A DNA stretch of 7,249 nt from Vallitalea maricola (GTDB lineage: Bacteria; Bacillota; Clostridia; Lachnospirales; Vallitaleaceae). The notes under the pieces were generated by a model that was given only the letters and a program-made list of their open reading frames with translations, ran no database searches and was not told the DNA's origin. Shown piece by piece: positions 1 through 6,999 of this stretch. The stretch covers positions 1 through 7,249 of the forward strand of contig NZ_BTPU01000112.1 of assembly GCF_036985595.1 (NCBI RefSeq). The letters run 5' to 3'. Each line of letters begins with the position of its first letter. Positions within the stretch are counted from its first letter, which is position 1. The translations under genes and the position numbers were made by a program.

Positions 1-180
1 AATAATAATAAATTAAAACCAATTTCTCTTGGATTACTTAATTTTAATGGGGAAAGAGGTTCTGAATATGGACCATTAATGGCTGCTATTGTTATAACTG
101 TATTAATTCCACTTATAATCTATTTATTATTTCAAGAGAAAGTCGAGAGTGGTCTTGCAGCTGGAGCTGTAAAAGAATAA
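1..180 (+). CDS. Carbohydrate ABC transporter permease, MalG-like (C-terminal end only)
   Basis: This is the last 59 codons of an inner-membrane permease of a sugar ABC importer. The start lies outside the window, so only the C-terminus can be judged. The visible part has the motif GLLNFNGERGSEYGPLMA (residues 11-28 of the fragment), one hydrophobic helix at about 26-44, and a tail ending GLAAGAVKE. An aromatic/Asn-Phe loop, a last membrane helix, then FQ-x-x-V-x-x-G-L-x-x-GAVK is the standard ending of MalG/carbohydrate-uptake-1 type permeases. The stop is 28 bases before the glycoside hydrolase start, so the two are probably co-transcribed. A binding protein and a second permease would be expected just upstream. 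Family assignment is firm; the sugar cannot be told from this fragment. Confidence 0.88.
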   Translation, partial: NNNKLKPISLGLLNFNGERGSEYGPLMAAIVITVLIPLIIYLLFQEKVESGLAAGAVKE

Positions 181-195
181 TATAAAAATGTTGTT

Positions 196-202
196 GGAGG
201 AG
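196..202 (+). promoter_or_regulatory. Ribosome binding site of the glycoside hydrolase
   Basis: GGAGGAG lies six bases before the ATG at 209 and fixes that codon as the start. An in-frame ATG at 188 precedes this site and would place the Shine-Dalgarno sequence inside the gene; it has no good site of its own. Confidence 0.85.
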
Positions 203-208
203 AATAGT

Positions 209-2209
209 ATGAACAAATTAAGATATAGACAAATCCACCTGGATTTTCATACAAGTGAATATATTCCAAGTGTAGCTGAGAATTTTAATGCAGATGATTT
301 TTCAAAAACTTTGAAGGATGCACATATTAATTCTATTACATGCTTTGCTAGATGCCATCATGGATATCTTTACTATCCGTCTAAGTTACAACCAGAAATG
401 ATACATCCAAGTCTTACTAAAAAAGATTTATTACTACAGCAAATAGAAGCTTGTCATAAGTATGATATAAAAGCACCTATTTATACAACCGTACAATGGG
501 ACGGGTATGTTGCGAGAAATCATCCAGAATGGCTGGCGGTTAATGAAGAAGGAAATTATATTAACAGTCAAGACGTACCTGAACCTCATTTTTATTACAC
601 AATTTGTCTTAACAGTGGTTATAGAGAATATTTTAAAAATCATTTACAAGATATTATTGATGTGGTTGGTGTTGATAACATTGATGGATTTTTTATGGAT
701 ATTTTATTCAAAGTTGATTGTCATTGTCCAAAATGCGTTGAGAAAATGACTAAATTAGGATTTAATCCAAAAGAAAAAACAGATAGAATTGCATACTCAC
801 TAGAAATGTTACATGAGTTCAAGAGTGAAATAACGAATTTTATTAACGAAAGAGTACCAGGTACTGGCATTTTTTATAATAGTTCTCATGTTGGACCAGC
901 ATTAAAAGATAGTTTGAAGGAGTATTCTCATCTTGAATTGGAATCATTACCAAGTGGTGGATGGGGTTATATGCATTTTCCTACAACTGTAAGATATGCA
1001 AGGAATTTGGGTAAAGAGATTCTAGGGATGACAGGAAAATTCCATACTTATTGGGGAGATTTTCATTCCTTAAAAAATAAAGCAGCCCTTGAATTTGAAT
1101 GTTTTCAAATGTTATCAATGAATGCAGGATGTTCTATCGGGGATCAGCTTGATCCAAGAGGAAAATTATCAGCTGGAGCTTATGATTTAATTGGACATGT
1201 GTATAAACAAGTTGAAGAAAAAGAGCCATACTGTATAGGTGCTAAGGCATTAACAGAAATAGCCGTTATGACGCCAGAAGAATATTATACAGCAAAAGAC
1301 CATGATTTAGGTTTGCCACCTGCATTAGTAGGAACTGTAAGAATGTTACAAGAGTTATCATACCAATTTGATATCATAGATAGTACAACTGATTTATTAA
1401 AATATAAACTTGTAATATTACCAGATGCTATCGATTACTCACCTAGATTAGAAAACATTTTGAAAGAATATATAAGTAATGGTGGAAAAGTTATAGGAAG
1501 TTATCATTCATGTATAGATACAACAAATGGTACTGGTAATCTGTATGGTGTATCTTATAGACAGGAATCTCCATATTATAGAGATTTTATTTATCCTAAT
1601 AATCTTATCGGAAAGGATTTATTTGAAGAAGAATATGTTATGTATCTGCGAGGAGCAGAAGTTGAAGCAACAGATAGTATGATACTTATGAATACTATAA
1701 AACCTTACTTTAATAGAGAAGGTAAAAAATTCTGTTCACATCAGCATACGCCATCTTCAGGAGAAAAAGGATATCCAGCAGTAACAAGAAAAGATAATGT
1801 AATATATTTTTCTCACCCTATATTTAAAACATATCGACAGTATAGTCCTATATGGTGTAAAATGATAATTAAAGATGCAATAGGATTGTTGTTAGATGAA
1901 AAGTATGTTGAGCATAATGGACCGTCTACAATAGTAACTACAATGAATAACCAGTGTAAAGAAAACAGAGATATTCTTCATGTATTACATTATATAGCAG
2001 AAAAAAGGGCTGAAAATCTATATACTATTGAAGATATCATTCCTCTAGTTAATATATCATTCCAAGTTTTTGTAGGAGATAAAGAAATTGCTGACATCTT
2101 TAATATTTCTGATAAGCAAACTATTGAATATAAAAGGAAAGGTAATTATATTCTATTTACAGCAGATAGGATTGAAGGGCATGAGATGTTCTGTATAGAA
2201 TATAAATAA
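209..2209 (+). CDS. Glycoside hydrolase of the GHL6 / beta-galactosidase-trimerisation type, probably cytoplasmic
   Basis: This 666-residue protein resembles the 'hypothetical glycosyl hydrolase 6' family (Pfam GHL6): a TIM-barrel followed by a GH42-like trimerisation domain. Barrel landmarks are ITCFARCHHGYLYYP (43-57), QIEACHKYDIKAPIYTTVQWD (78-98), HPEWL (105-109), DGFFMDI (159-165) and GDQLDPRG (311-318). The second domain starts near 348; LVILPDAIDYSP (401-412) and NGGKVIG (424-430) fit its flavodoxin-like fold. A beta-rich tail runs from about 575. Asp164 and a glutamate in HLELE (241-245) are candidate catalytic residues, but this is inferred. A Cys-X-Cys-X2-Cys cluster (171-176) just after Asp164 could bind metal. 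No signal peptide is seen, so the substrate is probably an imported oligosaccharide or glycopeptide. Specificity is not readable; relatives include fucosidase- and galactosidase-like enzymes, and a link to alpha-L-fucosidase family GH151 is possible but unverified. The start at 209 is chosen over 188 because of its ribosome binding site. Confidence 0.82.
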   Translation: MNKLRYRQIHLDFHTSEYIPSVAENFNADDFSKTLKDAHINSITCFARCHHGYLYYPSKLQPEMIHPSLTKKDLLLQQIEACHKYDIKAPIYTTVQWDGYVARNHPEWLAVNEEGNYINSQDVPEPHFYYTICLNSGYREYFKNHLQDIIDVVGVDNIDGFFMDILFKVDCHCPKCVEKMTKLGFNPKEKTDRIAYSLEMLHEFKSEITNFINERVPGTGIFYNSSHVGPALKDSLKEYSHLELESLPSGGWGYMHFPTTVRYARNLGKEILGMTGKFHTYWGDFHSLKNKAALEFECFQMLSMNAGCSIGDQLDPRGKLSAGAYDLIGHVYKQVEEKEPYCIGAKALTEIAVMTPEEYYTAKDHDLGLPPALVGTVRMLQELSYQFDIIDSTTDLLKYKLVILPDAIDYSPRLENILKEYISNGGKVIGSYHSCIDTTNGTGNLYGVSYRQESPYYRDFIYPNNLIGKDLFEEEYVMYLRGAEVEATDSMILMNTIKPYFNREGKKFCSHQHTPSSGEKGYPAVTRKDNVIYFSHPIFKTYRQYSPIWCKMIIKDAIGLLLDEKYVEHNGPSTIVTTMNNQCKENRDILHVLHYIAEKRAENLYTIEDIIPLVNISFQVFVGDKEIADIFNISDKQTIEYKRKGNYILFTADRIEGHEMFCIEYK

Positions 2210-2217
2210 AACAAACT

Positions 2218-2222
2218 GGTGA
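2218..2222 (+). promoter_or_regulatory. Ribosome binding site of the aminopeptidase (GGTGA)
   Basis: GGTGA matches the 3' half of the AGGAGGTGA consensus and ends six bases before the ATG at 2229. It is weaker than the site of the glycoside hydrolase. It lies in the 19-base gap between the two genes, and no promoter or terminator is visible there. Confidence 0.6.
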
Positions 2223-2228
2223 AGCCAT

Positions 2229-3665
2229 ATGATAAGTGTTAGTGAAAGAAGAGATTACAAAGGGCAGGTTATTTTTTTATACGAAGATGATTCAAGTTAT
2301 ATACCAGATGAAGTGTTAGAAGCTAGAAATCTATCTAGCACTTTAGAAGGTAAGCTGTATTCAGTAACAAATGTATATATATATAATAAATTCTATGTTA
2401 TTGTTGGTTTAGGTGGTTACCATGATTTTGATATGAAGAAATTAAAATCTGTTGTAGCCAAAAGCGTAAAACAGATGAAGAAAACAGGTATAGAGGAATA
2501 TGGGATAGACATTACTCCTTTCATCCAAAGGTATGATAGTCAATGTTTATTCCACTTAGTAGAAGGTATCAAATTAGGTAATTATGAATTCTATGGTTAT
2601 AAGACTAATAAAAAAGATTATGATTACAGTGTTTTTCTTCAAGGAATCCATAAGGATACTAATCAGGTAAAAGAAATAATACAAAAAGCAGAGAATATAG
2701 TAGATGGCATCATTGCAGCTAGAGATTTGGTTAATGCACCGGCTAATAGATTAACCCCTGAATTGTTGTCACAGGAAGTCATATTATTGGGTGATAAAGC
2801 TGGTTTTGAAGTAGAGATTCTTGAAGAAGATGAATTAGAAGAGTTGAATATGAAGGCTTTTCTAACGGTTGGCAGTAGTAGCGGTAATTCACCAAAATTA
2901 ATTGTAATGCGTTATAATGGCGATTCTACAAGTGATAAGGTTGCTGGATTAGTTGGAAAAGGTGTTACCTGCGATACAGGAGGATATTGTTTAAAAGCCA
3001 GTAATACAATGGGTGGCATAAAAGGTGATATGGCTGGTGGAGCAGCGGTTATAGGAGCTATATATGGATTGGCAATGAATAAAGTTAAGACTAATGTTGT
3101 GGGAATTATCCCGGCTTGTGAAAATCGTATTTCAAGGGAAAGTTATATACCTGGAGATGTAATTGATTCTATGTCAGGTAAGACAATAGAGATAATAAAT
3201 ACAGATGCAGAGGGAAGATTGATTCTTGCAGATGCAATTACATATGGTATAAAAGTTGAAGGTATAGATAAAGTAATAGATATTGCAACACTTACTAGTG
3301 CTGTTGTTGCAGCATTAGGATTTACAACAACAGGGGTATTGACTAATAACACAGAGTTTTATGATAAATTAATAAAAGCCTCTGAAAAATCAGGAGAACA
3401 ATATTGGAGATTTCCTATATATGATGAGTATAGGGATATGTTAAAAAGCGATATTGCAGATATTAAAAATATGGGTAAGGATTATCTAGGTACAGTAACA
3501 GCAGGATTGTTTATTGGAAGTTTTGCAGAGCAACTGCCATGGATTCATATGGATATAGCTGGTACTGCATGGGTGAATCCACCAGTATTCCAGTATCAAT
3601 CTGAAGGTGCTACAGGTGCAGCTGTTACATCACTTTACTTTTTATTTGGAATGGGAGACGAATAA
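2229..3665 (+). CDS. pepA: Leucyl aminopeptidase family protein (peptidase M17)
   Basis: This is a 478-residue, full-length M17 aminopeptidase, a cytoplasmic two-metal enzyme (usually a hexamer) that removes N-terminal residues from short peptides. An N-terminal domain (about 1-155) precedes the catalytic domain. NAPANRLTPE (169-178) is the usual family entry motif. The active-site residues are Lys244, Asp249, Lys256, Asp267, Asp326, Glu328 and Arg330. Their spacing equals E. coli PepA Lys270, Asp275, Lys282, Asp293, Asp352, Glu354 and Arg356, and the signature NTDAEGRL is intact (324-331). The enzyme should therefore be active. Cys248 and Cys254 flank the first metal ligand in the segment GKGVTCDTGGYCLK. 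The gene sits between a glycosidase and cutC in a tight operon, so it more likely handles peptides freed by this pathway than general turnover. The peptide preference cannot be read from sequence, and pepA is used here only as the family symbol. Confidence 0.95.
   Translation: MISVSERRDYKGQVIFLYEDDSSYIPDEVLEARNLSSTLEGKLYSVTNVYIYNKFYVIVGLGGYHDFDMKKLKSVVAKSVKQMKKTGIEEYGIDITPFIQRYDSQCLFHLVEGIKLGNYEFYGYKTNKKDYDYSVFLQGIHKDTNQVKEIIQKAENIVDGIIAARDLVNAPANRLTPELLSQEVILLGDKAGFEVEILEEDELEELNMKAFLTVGSSSGNSPKLIVMRYNGDSTSDKVAGLVGKGVTCDTGGYCLKASNTMGGIKGDMAGGAAVIGAIYGLAMNKVKTNVVGIIPACENRISRESYIPGDVIDSMSGKTIEIINTDAEGRLILADAITYGIKVEGIDKVIDIATLTSAVVAALGFTTTGVLTNNTEFYDKLIKASEKSGEQYWRFPIYDEYRDMLKSDIADIKNMGKDYLGTVTAGLFIGSFAEQLPWIHMDIAGTAWVNPPVFQYQSEGATGAAVTSLYFLFGMGDE
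3653..3657 (+). promoter_or_regulatory. Ribosome binding site of cutC, inside the aminopeptidase gene
   Basis: GGGAG lies nine bases before the ATG at 3667, within the last codons of the aminopeptidase. With one base between the stop at 3663-3665 and the next ATG, it supports translational coupling. An in-frame ATG at 3607, deep in the aminopeptidase gene, is rejected in its favour. Confidence 0.75.
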
Positions 3666-3666
3666 G

Positions 3667-4416
3667 ATGTATATTCTTGAAGGTTGTGTAGATTCAGTAG
3701 AATCAGCTATAGAAGCAGAAAAAGGTGGTGCTAACCGTCTTGAATTATGCAGTAATCTAATTATAGGTGGTACAACCCCTAGTATTAATCTTTTTAATGC
3801 GGTAAAAGAACATACTAATATAAAGATTAATGTGCTGATTCGTCCAAGATTTGGAGATTTTTGTTATTCAGATAATGAATTTGAAGTAATTAAAAGAGAA
3901 GTTAAAATGTTTCAGGAAGCAGGTGCAGATGGAGTAGTAATAGGTGTACTTAAGCCTGATGGAACTTTAGATATAGATAGAATGAGTGAGTTGATCCATA
4001 TTGCAAAAGGAATGCATATAACATTACATCGTGCTTTTGATATGTGTAAAGAACCCTTAAAAGCCTTAGAACAAGCAAAACAGTTAGGAATCAATACGAT
4101 TCTAACATCAGGACAGAAGAATGATTGTTACGAAGGGAAAGAACTAATTAGAGAGTTAGTTAATAAGTCTAATGACAAAGTAGATATTCTTATCGGTGGT
4201 GGTGTTAAGGCAGAAATAATAGAAGAAATGTATAAATTTACTGGAGCTACCTCATATCATATGTCTGGTAAAGAGGTAATAAATAGTTCTATGGAATACA
4301 GAAAAGAAGAGGTAAGCATGGGTATTGCCTCATTAAGTGAATATAGTATATGGCAGACAAGCTCCACAAAAATATCATATGTAAAAGATATCTTGGAAAA
4401 ACTTATAAGCAATTAA
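3667..4416 (+). CDS. cutC: CutC-family protein (annotated as copper homeostasis, true role unclear)
   Basis: This is a 249-residue TIM-barrel protein of the CutC family, which is usually about this length. Matching motifs are EGCVDS (5-10), ANRLELCSNLIIGGTTPS (22-39), IRPRFGDFCYS (58-68), LHRAFD (120-125), LTSGQ (146-150) and GGGVKAE (177-183). The protein begins directly with the first barrel strand (MYILEGCVDS), which fits the start at 3667; a longer reading from 3607 would add 20 unrelated residues from the overlapping aminopeptidase gene. The 'copper' label comes from E. coli, where later work attributed the phenotype to a small RNA, MicL, encoded within the cutC gene, so copper handling should not be assumed. 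The conserved His, Arg and acidic residues in the barrel mouth suggest an enzyme. Its place between an aminopeptidase and a transglutaminase-fold protein in a sugar-uptake operon points to a catabolic role, but this is inference. Confidence 0.93.
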   Translation: MYILEGCVDSVESAIEAEKGGANRLELCSNLIIGGTTPSINLFNAVKEHTNIKINVLIRPRFGDFCYSDNEFEVIKREVKMFQEAGADGVVIGVLKPDGTLDIDRMSELIHIAKGMHITLHRAFDMCKEPLKALEQAKQLGINTILTSGQKNDCYEGKELIRELVNKSNDKVDILIGGGVKAEIIEEMYKFTGATSYHMSGKEVINSSMEYRKEEVSMGIASLSEYSIWQTSSTKISYVKDILEKLISN

Positions 4417-4426
4417 AAATATTAAA

Positions 4427-4434
4427 AGAAGGTG
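4427..4434 (+). promoter_or_regulatory. Ribosome binding site of the transglutaminase-fold gene
   Basis: AGAAGGTG is followed after about six bases by the ATG at 4441. A GTG at 4432 is in frame but overlaps this site itself, so ATG 4441 is the better start and gives 852 residues. Confidence 0.8.
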
Positions 4435-4440
4435 TTATAT

Positions 4441-6999
4441 ATGTTGTTTTCTAATGAACTTAAGAAAACTATTGATGCTGATTTTGAAGAAGTTCTAAAA
4501 CTTATAGAATATAAGAAACAAGAAATACAAAGAGGGTTAGATGGATGTAACGAAATAGAACAGTATTGCATTAAGTTCTTATATACATGTATGCCTCTTA
4601 GCGATATGGCAAATTATAGCTTTGACATATATTTAAGTTATGTAAGACATGGACTTTTTCTAAAAGAGAATATGCCTTGGGGGGAGAAAATACCAGCTAA
4701 CATATTCCTTAAGTATGTGATGTTCTATCGTATAAATAATGAGAATATAGAAGATTGTAGACATACTTTCTATAATAATCTTATTGATAGAATAAAAGAC
4801 AAGGATATGATTGAAGCTGTAATTGAAGTCAATTACTGGTGTTTGGAACAAGCCACATATCAAACAACTGACGAAAGAACAGCTTCTCCTCTTACGGTTT
4901 TAAGATCGGCTTACGGTAGATGTGGAGAAGAATCCACTTTTACAGTTACAGCCCTTAGAAGTGTTGGAATTCCAGCTAGACAGGTGTACGTACCTAGATG
5001 GTCACACTGCGACGATAATCATGCTTGGGTAGAAGTATGGTGTGATGGTAAGTGGAATTATCTTGGAGCCTGTGAACCAGAACCTTCACTAAATATAGGA
5101 TGGTTTACAGCTGCAGCATCTAGAGCAATGCTCATTAACAGCAGAATATTTACTTCTATGAATAATGTGAATCAGATAGTTGATGAAGAATTGATATCTA
5201 AAAATGATAAAGCAGCTCTAGTTAATAGTATAGAAAACTACGCAGATACCAAAAAATTAGTTGTTAGAATAGTAGATTCTAATGATAAACCTATAGATAA
5301 AGTGAAAGTTCGATTTGAAGTACTTAATTATTCTGAGTTCTACCCTGTAGCTACGGTTATTACCAATAATGATGGAATAGCTAGAGTAACACTAGGACTT
5401 GGAGATATCTATATTCATGCTGTCAAGGATAATAGATTCATTAATAAACTTGTCGATACCAGAAAACAAAATGAGATAGTCCTCTCATGGAATGATTCTA
5501 TAATAGAGGAAGTAGTAGTTGAGGATATGGATATCGTTCCACCCATTGATAACATGAAATATGCCATAAGTCTGACAGATAATGAAAAAGAATTGGGTAA
5601 AAAACGTTTCGCACAATGTAATGATGAACGAAAAGAAAAAGAAAGCAATTTCATCACCCATGATAATATATCAAAGTTAATGAATGAAAATAATTATAAG
5701 AATGATTGTCTAAAAGATATTTTTATAAAATCTAAGGGTAATTACCAAGAAATCAAAGCATTCATTGACAGCAATATAGATTGCTCTATAGATGATAAAA
5801 TAAAACTATTAACTAGTATTTCTAATAAAGATTACACAGATATCACTAACAATAAACTAAAGGAACATCTAATATATTCTGTTGGATACAAAAACAACTA
5901 TTCAGAAGAGATATACCTAAATTATATTATGAATCCTAGAGTACATTTTGAGATGATTACCAATTATAGAAAATTCATATTAGATTATTTTGACGAAAAC
6001 ACAAAAAAGAGATTTATTGAACACCCAATGAGCATATGGGATTATATAGATACATACATTACTGAACTACCAAAATTAGAATATAACCCACTTACCACAA
6101 ATCCAGTGGACTTGCTTAAGCTTAAAAAAGGGAACATCATGTCCAAGAAAATACTTTTCGTTGCTATTTGTCGTACACTAGGTATTCCTGCAAGAATAGA
6201 CAAAGAAAATCTTGAATTGCAATACTATACAGAAGATATATTTATTAACGTTAATCATATATTACAAAAGAGTCTTATCAAACTAACTCTTATTAACGAG
6301 GATAATACCAACTGGAAATATTGGTTGAACTTCACTATAGCCAAATTAAATGATGGAGTTTATGAAACCCTTGATCTTGTTGACAGGAAGTGGGTTAATA
6401 ACAAGCTTACCTTAGACTTGGAACCAGGAAATTATAGAATCATAACATCTAATAGAATGCCAAATGGAAGTATCTTCTCAAAGAAATACTGTTTCATACT
6501 ATTTGTTGAAAAAGAATTAGGGATTTCCTTACGCCAAGGTAAATTAGAAGATATGTTCAAAAATATTGAAATCAATGATTTCAAGTTAACAGACAAACAT
6601 AACAATAGAATAGTAGCAAGTAATATACTAGGTGATACAAAAAATATCATCATCTGGATAGAAGAAGGCAAAGAGCCTACAGAACATGTCCTAAATGAAA
6701 TGCTGGAACATCAAGATGTATTAAATAAGCTACCCTGCAACATCATCTTTGTATTAAGGAATAAAGAAGCCTTAACGAATACTACACTAAATAAAACACT
6801 AGAAGTATATCCTGACATACAAATCTATTATGATGAATCAGCTGCTAATGCCTCACCTATAGCCAGAAGAGTATACGTTGACCCTGACAAATTACCATTG
6901 ATTCTATTAACCAATAAAGGTCTAAATGTAGTATATGCATTCAGCGGCTATAACGTTGGATTATCTGATCTGATAATTAAAATAATAGAAGCGATATAA
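4441..6999 (+). CDS. Multidomain transglutaminase-like (PNGase-like) protein with a degenerate second transglutaminase and a thioredoxin-like C-terminus
   Basis: This is an 852-residue soluble protein with no signal peptide or membrane helix. Domains in order: a helical N-terminus (1-145); a transglutaminase core (149-240) with Cys161 in GRCGEE and His194 in DDNHAWVEVW; a carboxypeptidase-regulatory-like beta-sandwich (271-350); a helical region (380-545); a second transglutaminase-like core (550-585) with isoleucine in place of the cysteine; a second beta-sandwich (about 610-695); and a thioredoxin-like fold (about 730-852) without CXXC. The first core resembles peptide:N-glycanase, with GRCGE, H-x-W-x-E-V, then W-x(5)-CE and a following GW. 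The usual third catalytic Asp aligns with Gly209, so Glu212 or Asp191/192 may take its place. The fold can cleave or transfer amide bonds. In this operon a role in cleaving a sugar-peptide amide or a peptide is plausible but unproven. It is the last gene, 24 bases after cutC. Confidence 0.85.
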   Translation: MLFSNELKKTIDADFEEVLKLIEYKKQEIQRGLDGCNEIEQYCIKFLYTCMPLSDMANYSFDIYLSYVRHGLFLKENMPWGEKIPANIFLKYVMFYRINNENIEDCRHTFYNNLIDRIKDKDMIEAVIEVNYWCLEQATYQTTDERTASPLTVLRSAYGRCGEESTFTVTALRSVGIPARQVYVPRWSHCDDNHAWVEVWCDGKWNYLGACEPEPSLNIGWFTAAASRAMLINSRIFTSMNNVNQIVDEELISKNDKAALVNSIENYADTKKLVVRIVDSNDKPIDKVKVRFEVLNYSEFYPVATVITNNDGIARVTLGLGDIYIHAVKDNRFINKLVDTRKQNEIVLSWNDSIIEEVVVEDMDIVPPIDNMKYAISLTDNEKELGKKRFAQCNDERKEKESNFITHDNISKLMNENNYKNDCLKDIFIKSKGNYQEIKAFIDSNIDCSIDDKIKLLTSISNKDYTDITNNKLKEHLIYSVGYKNNYSEEIYLNYIMNPRVHFEMITNYRKFILDYFDENTKKRFIEHPMSIWDYIDTYITELPKLEYNPLTTNPVDLLKLKKGNIMSKKILFVAICRTLGIPARIDKENLELQYYTEDIFINVNHILQKSLIKLTLINEDNTNWKYWLNFTIAKLNDGVYETLDLVDRKWVNNKLTLDLEPGNYRIITSNRMPNGSIFSKKYCFILFVEKELGISLRQGKLEDMFKNIEINDFKLTDKHNNRIVASNILGDTKNIIIWIEEGKEPTEHVLNEMLEHQDVLNKLPCNIIFVLRNKEALTNTTLNKTLEVYPDIQIYYDESAANASPIARRVYVDPDKLPLILLTNKGLNVVYAFSGYNVGLSDLIIKIIEAI

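Noticed and set aside
188..208. Upstream in-frame ATG adding seven residues to the glycoside hydrolase
   Set aside because: The strong GGAGGAG at 196-202 lies after this ATG and is correctly spaced for the ATG at 209.
507..749. Plus-strand open frame of 80 codons inside the glycoside hydrolase
   Set aside because: It is out of frame with a conserved barrel segment and has a low-complexity Ile/Leu/Lys-rich translation, typical of a shadow frame in AT-rich DNA.
3143..3352. Minus-strand open frame of 69 codons opposite the aminopeptidase
   Set aside because: It lies opposite the most conserved part of the M17 catalytic domain, has no ribosome binding site of note and resembles no protein; it is a shadow frame, like the other minus-strand frames at 434-643, 3912-4094, 4660-4863, 5415-5657 and 6432-6671.
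3607..3666. Longer cutC start overlapping the aminopeptidase by about 60 bases
   Set aside because: The extra 20 residues are out-of-frame aminopeptidase sequence, CutC proteins start at the first barrel strand, and ATG 3667 has its own ribosome binding site.
4432..4440. GTG start for the transglutaminase-fold gene
   Set aside because: The GTG overlaps the Shine-Dalgarno sequence, and ATG 4441 is properly spaced from it.
6241..6260. Asn-His in the second transglutaminase-like domain as a surviving catalytic histidine
   Set aside because: His606 is not followed by the Ala-Trp-x-Glu-Val context of the first domain and its spacing from GIPAR is 21 residues rather than 14, so it is probably coincidental.
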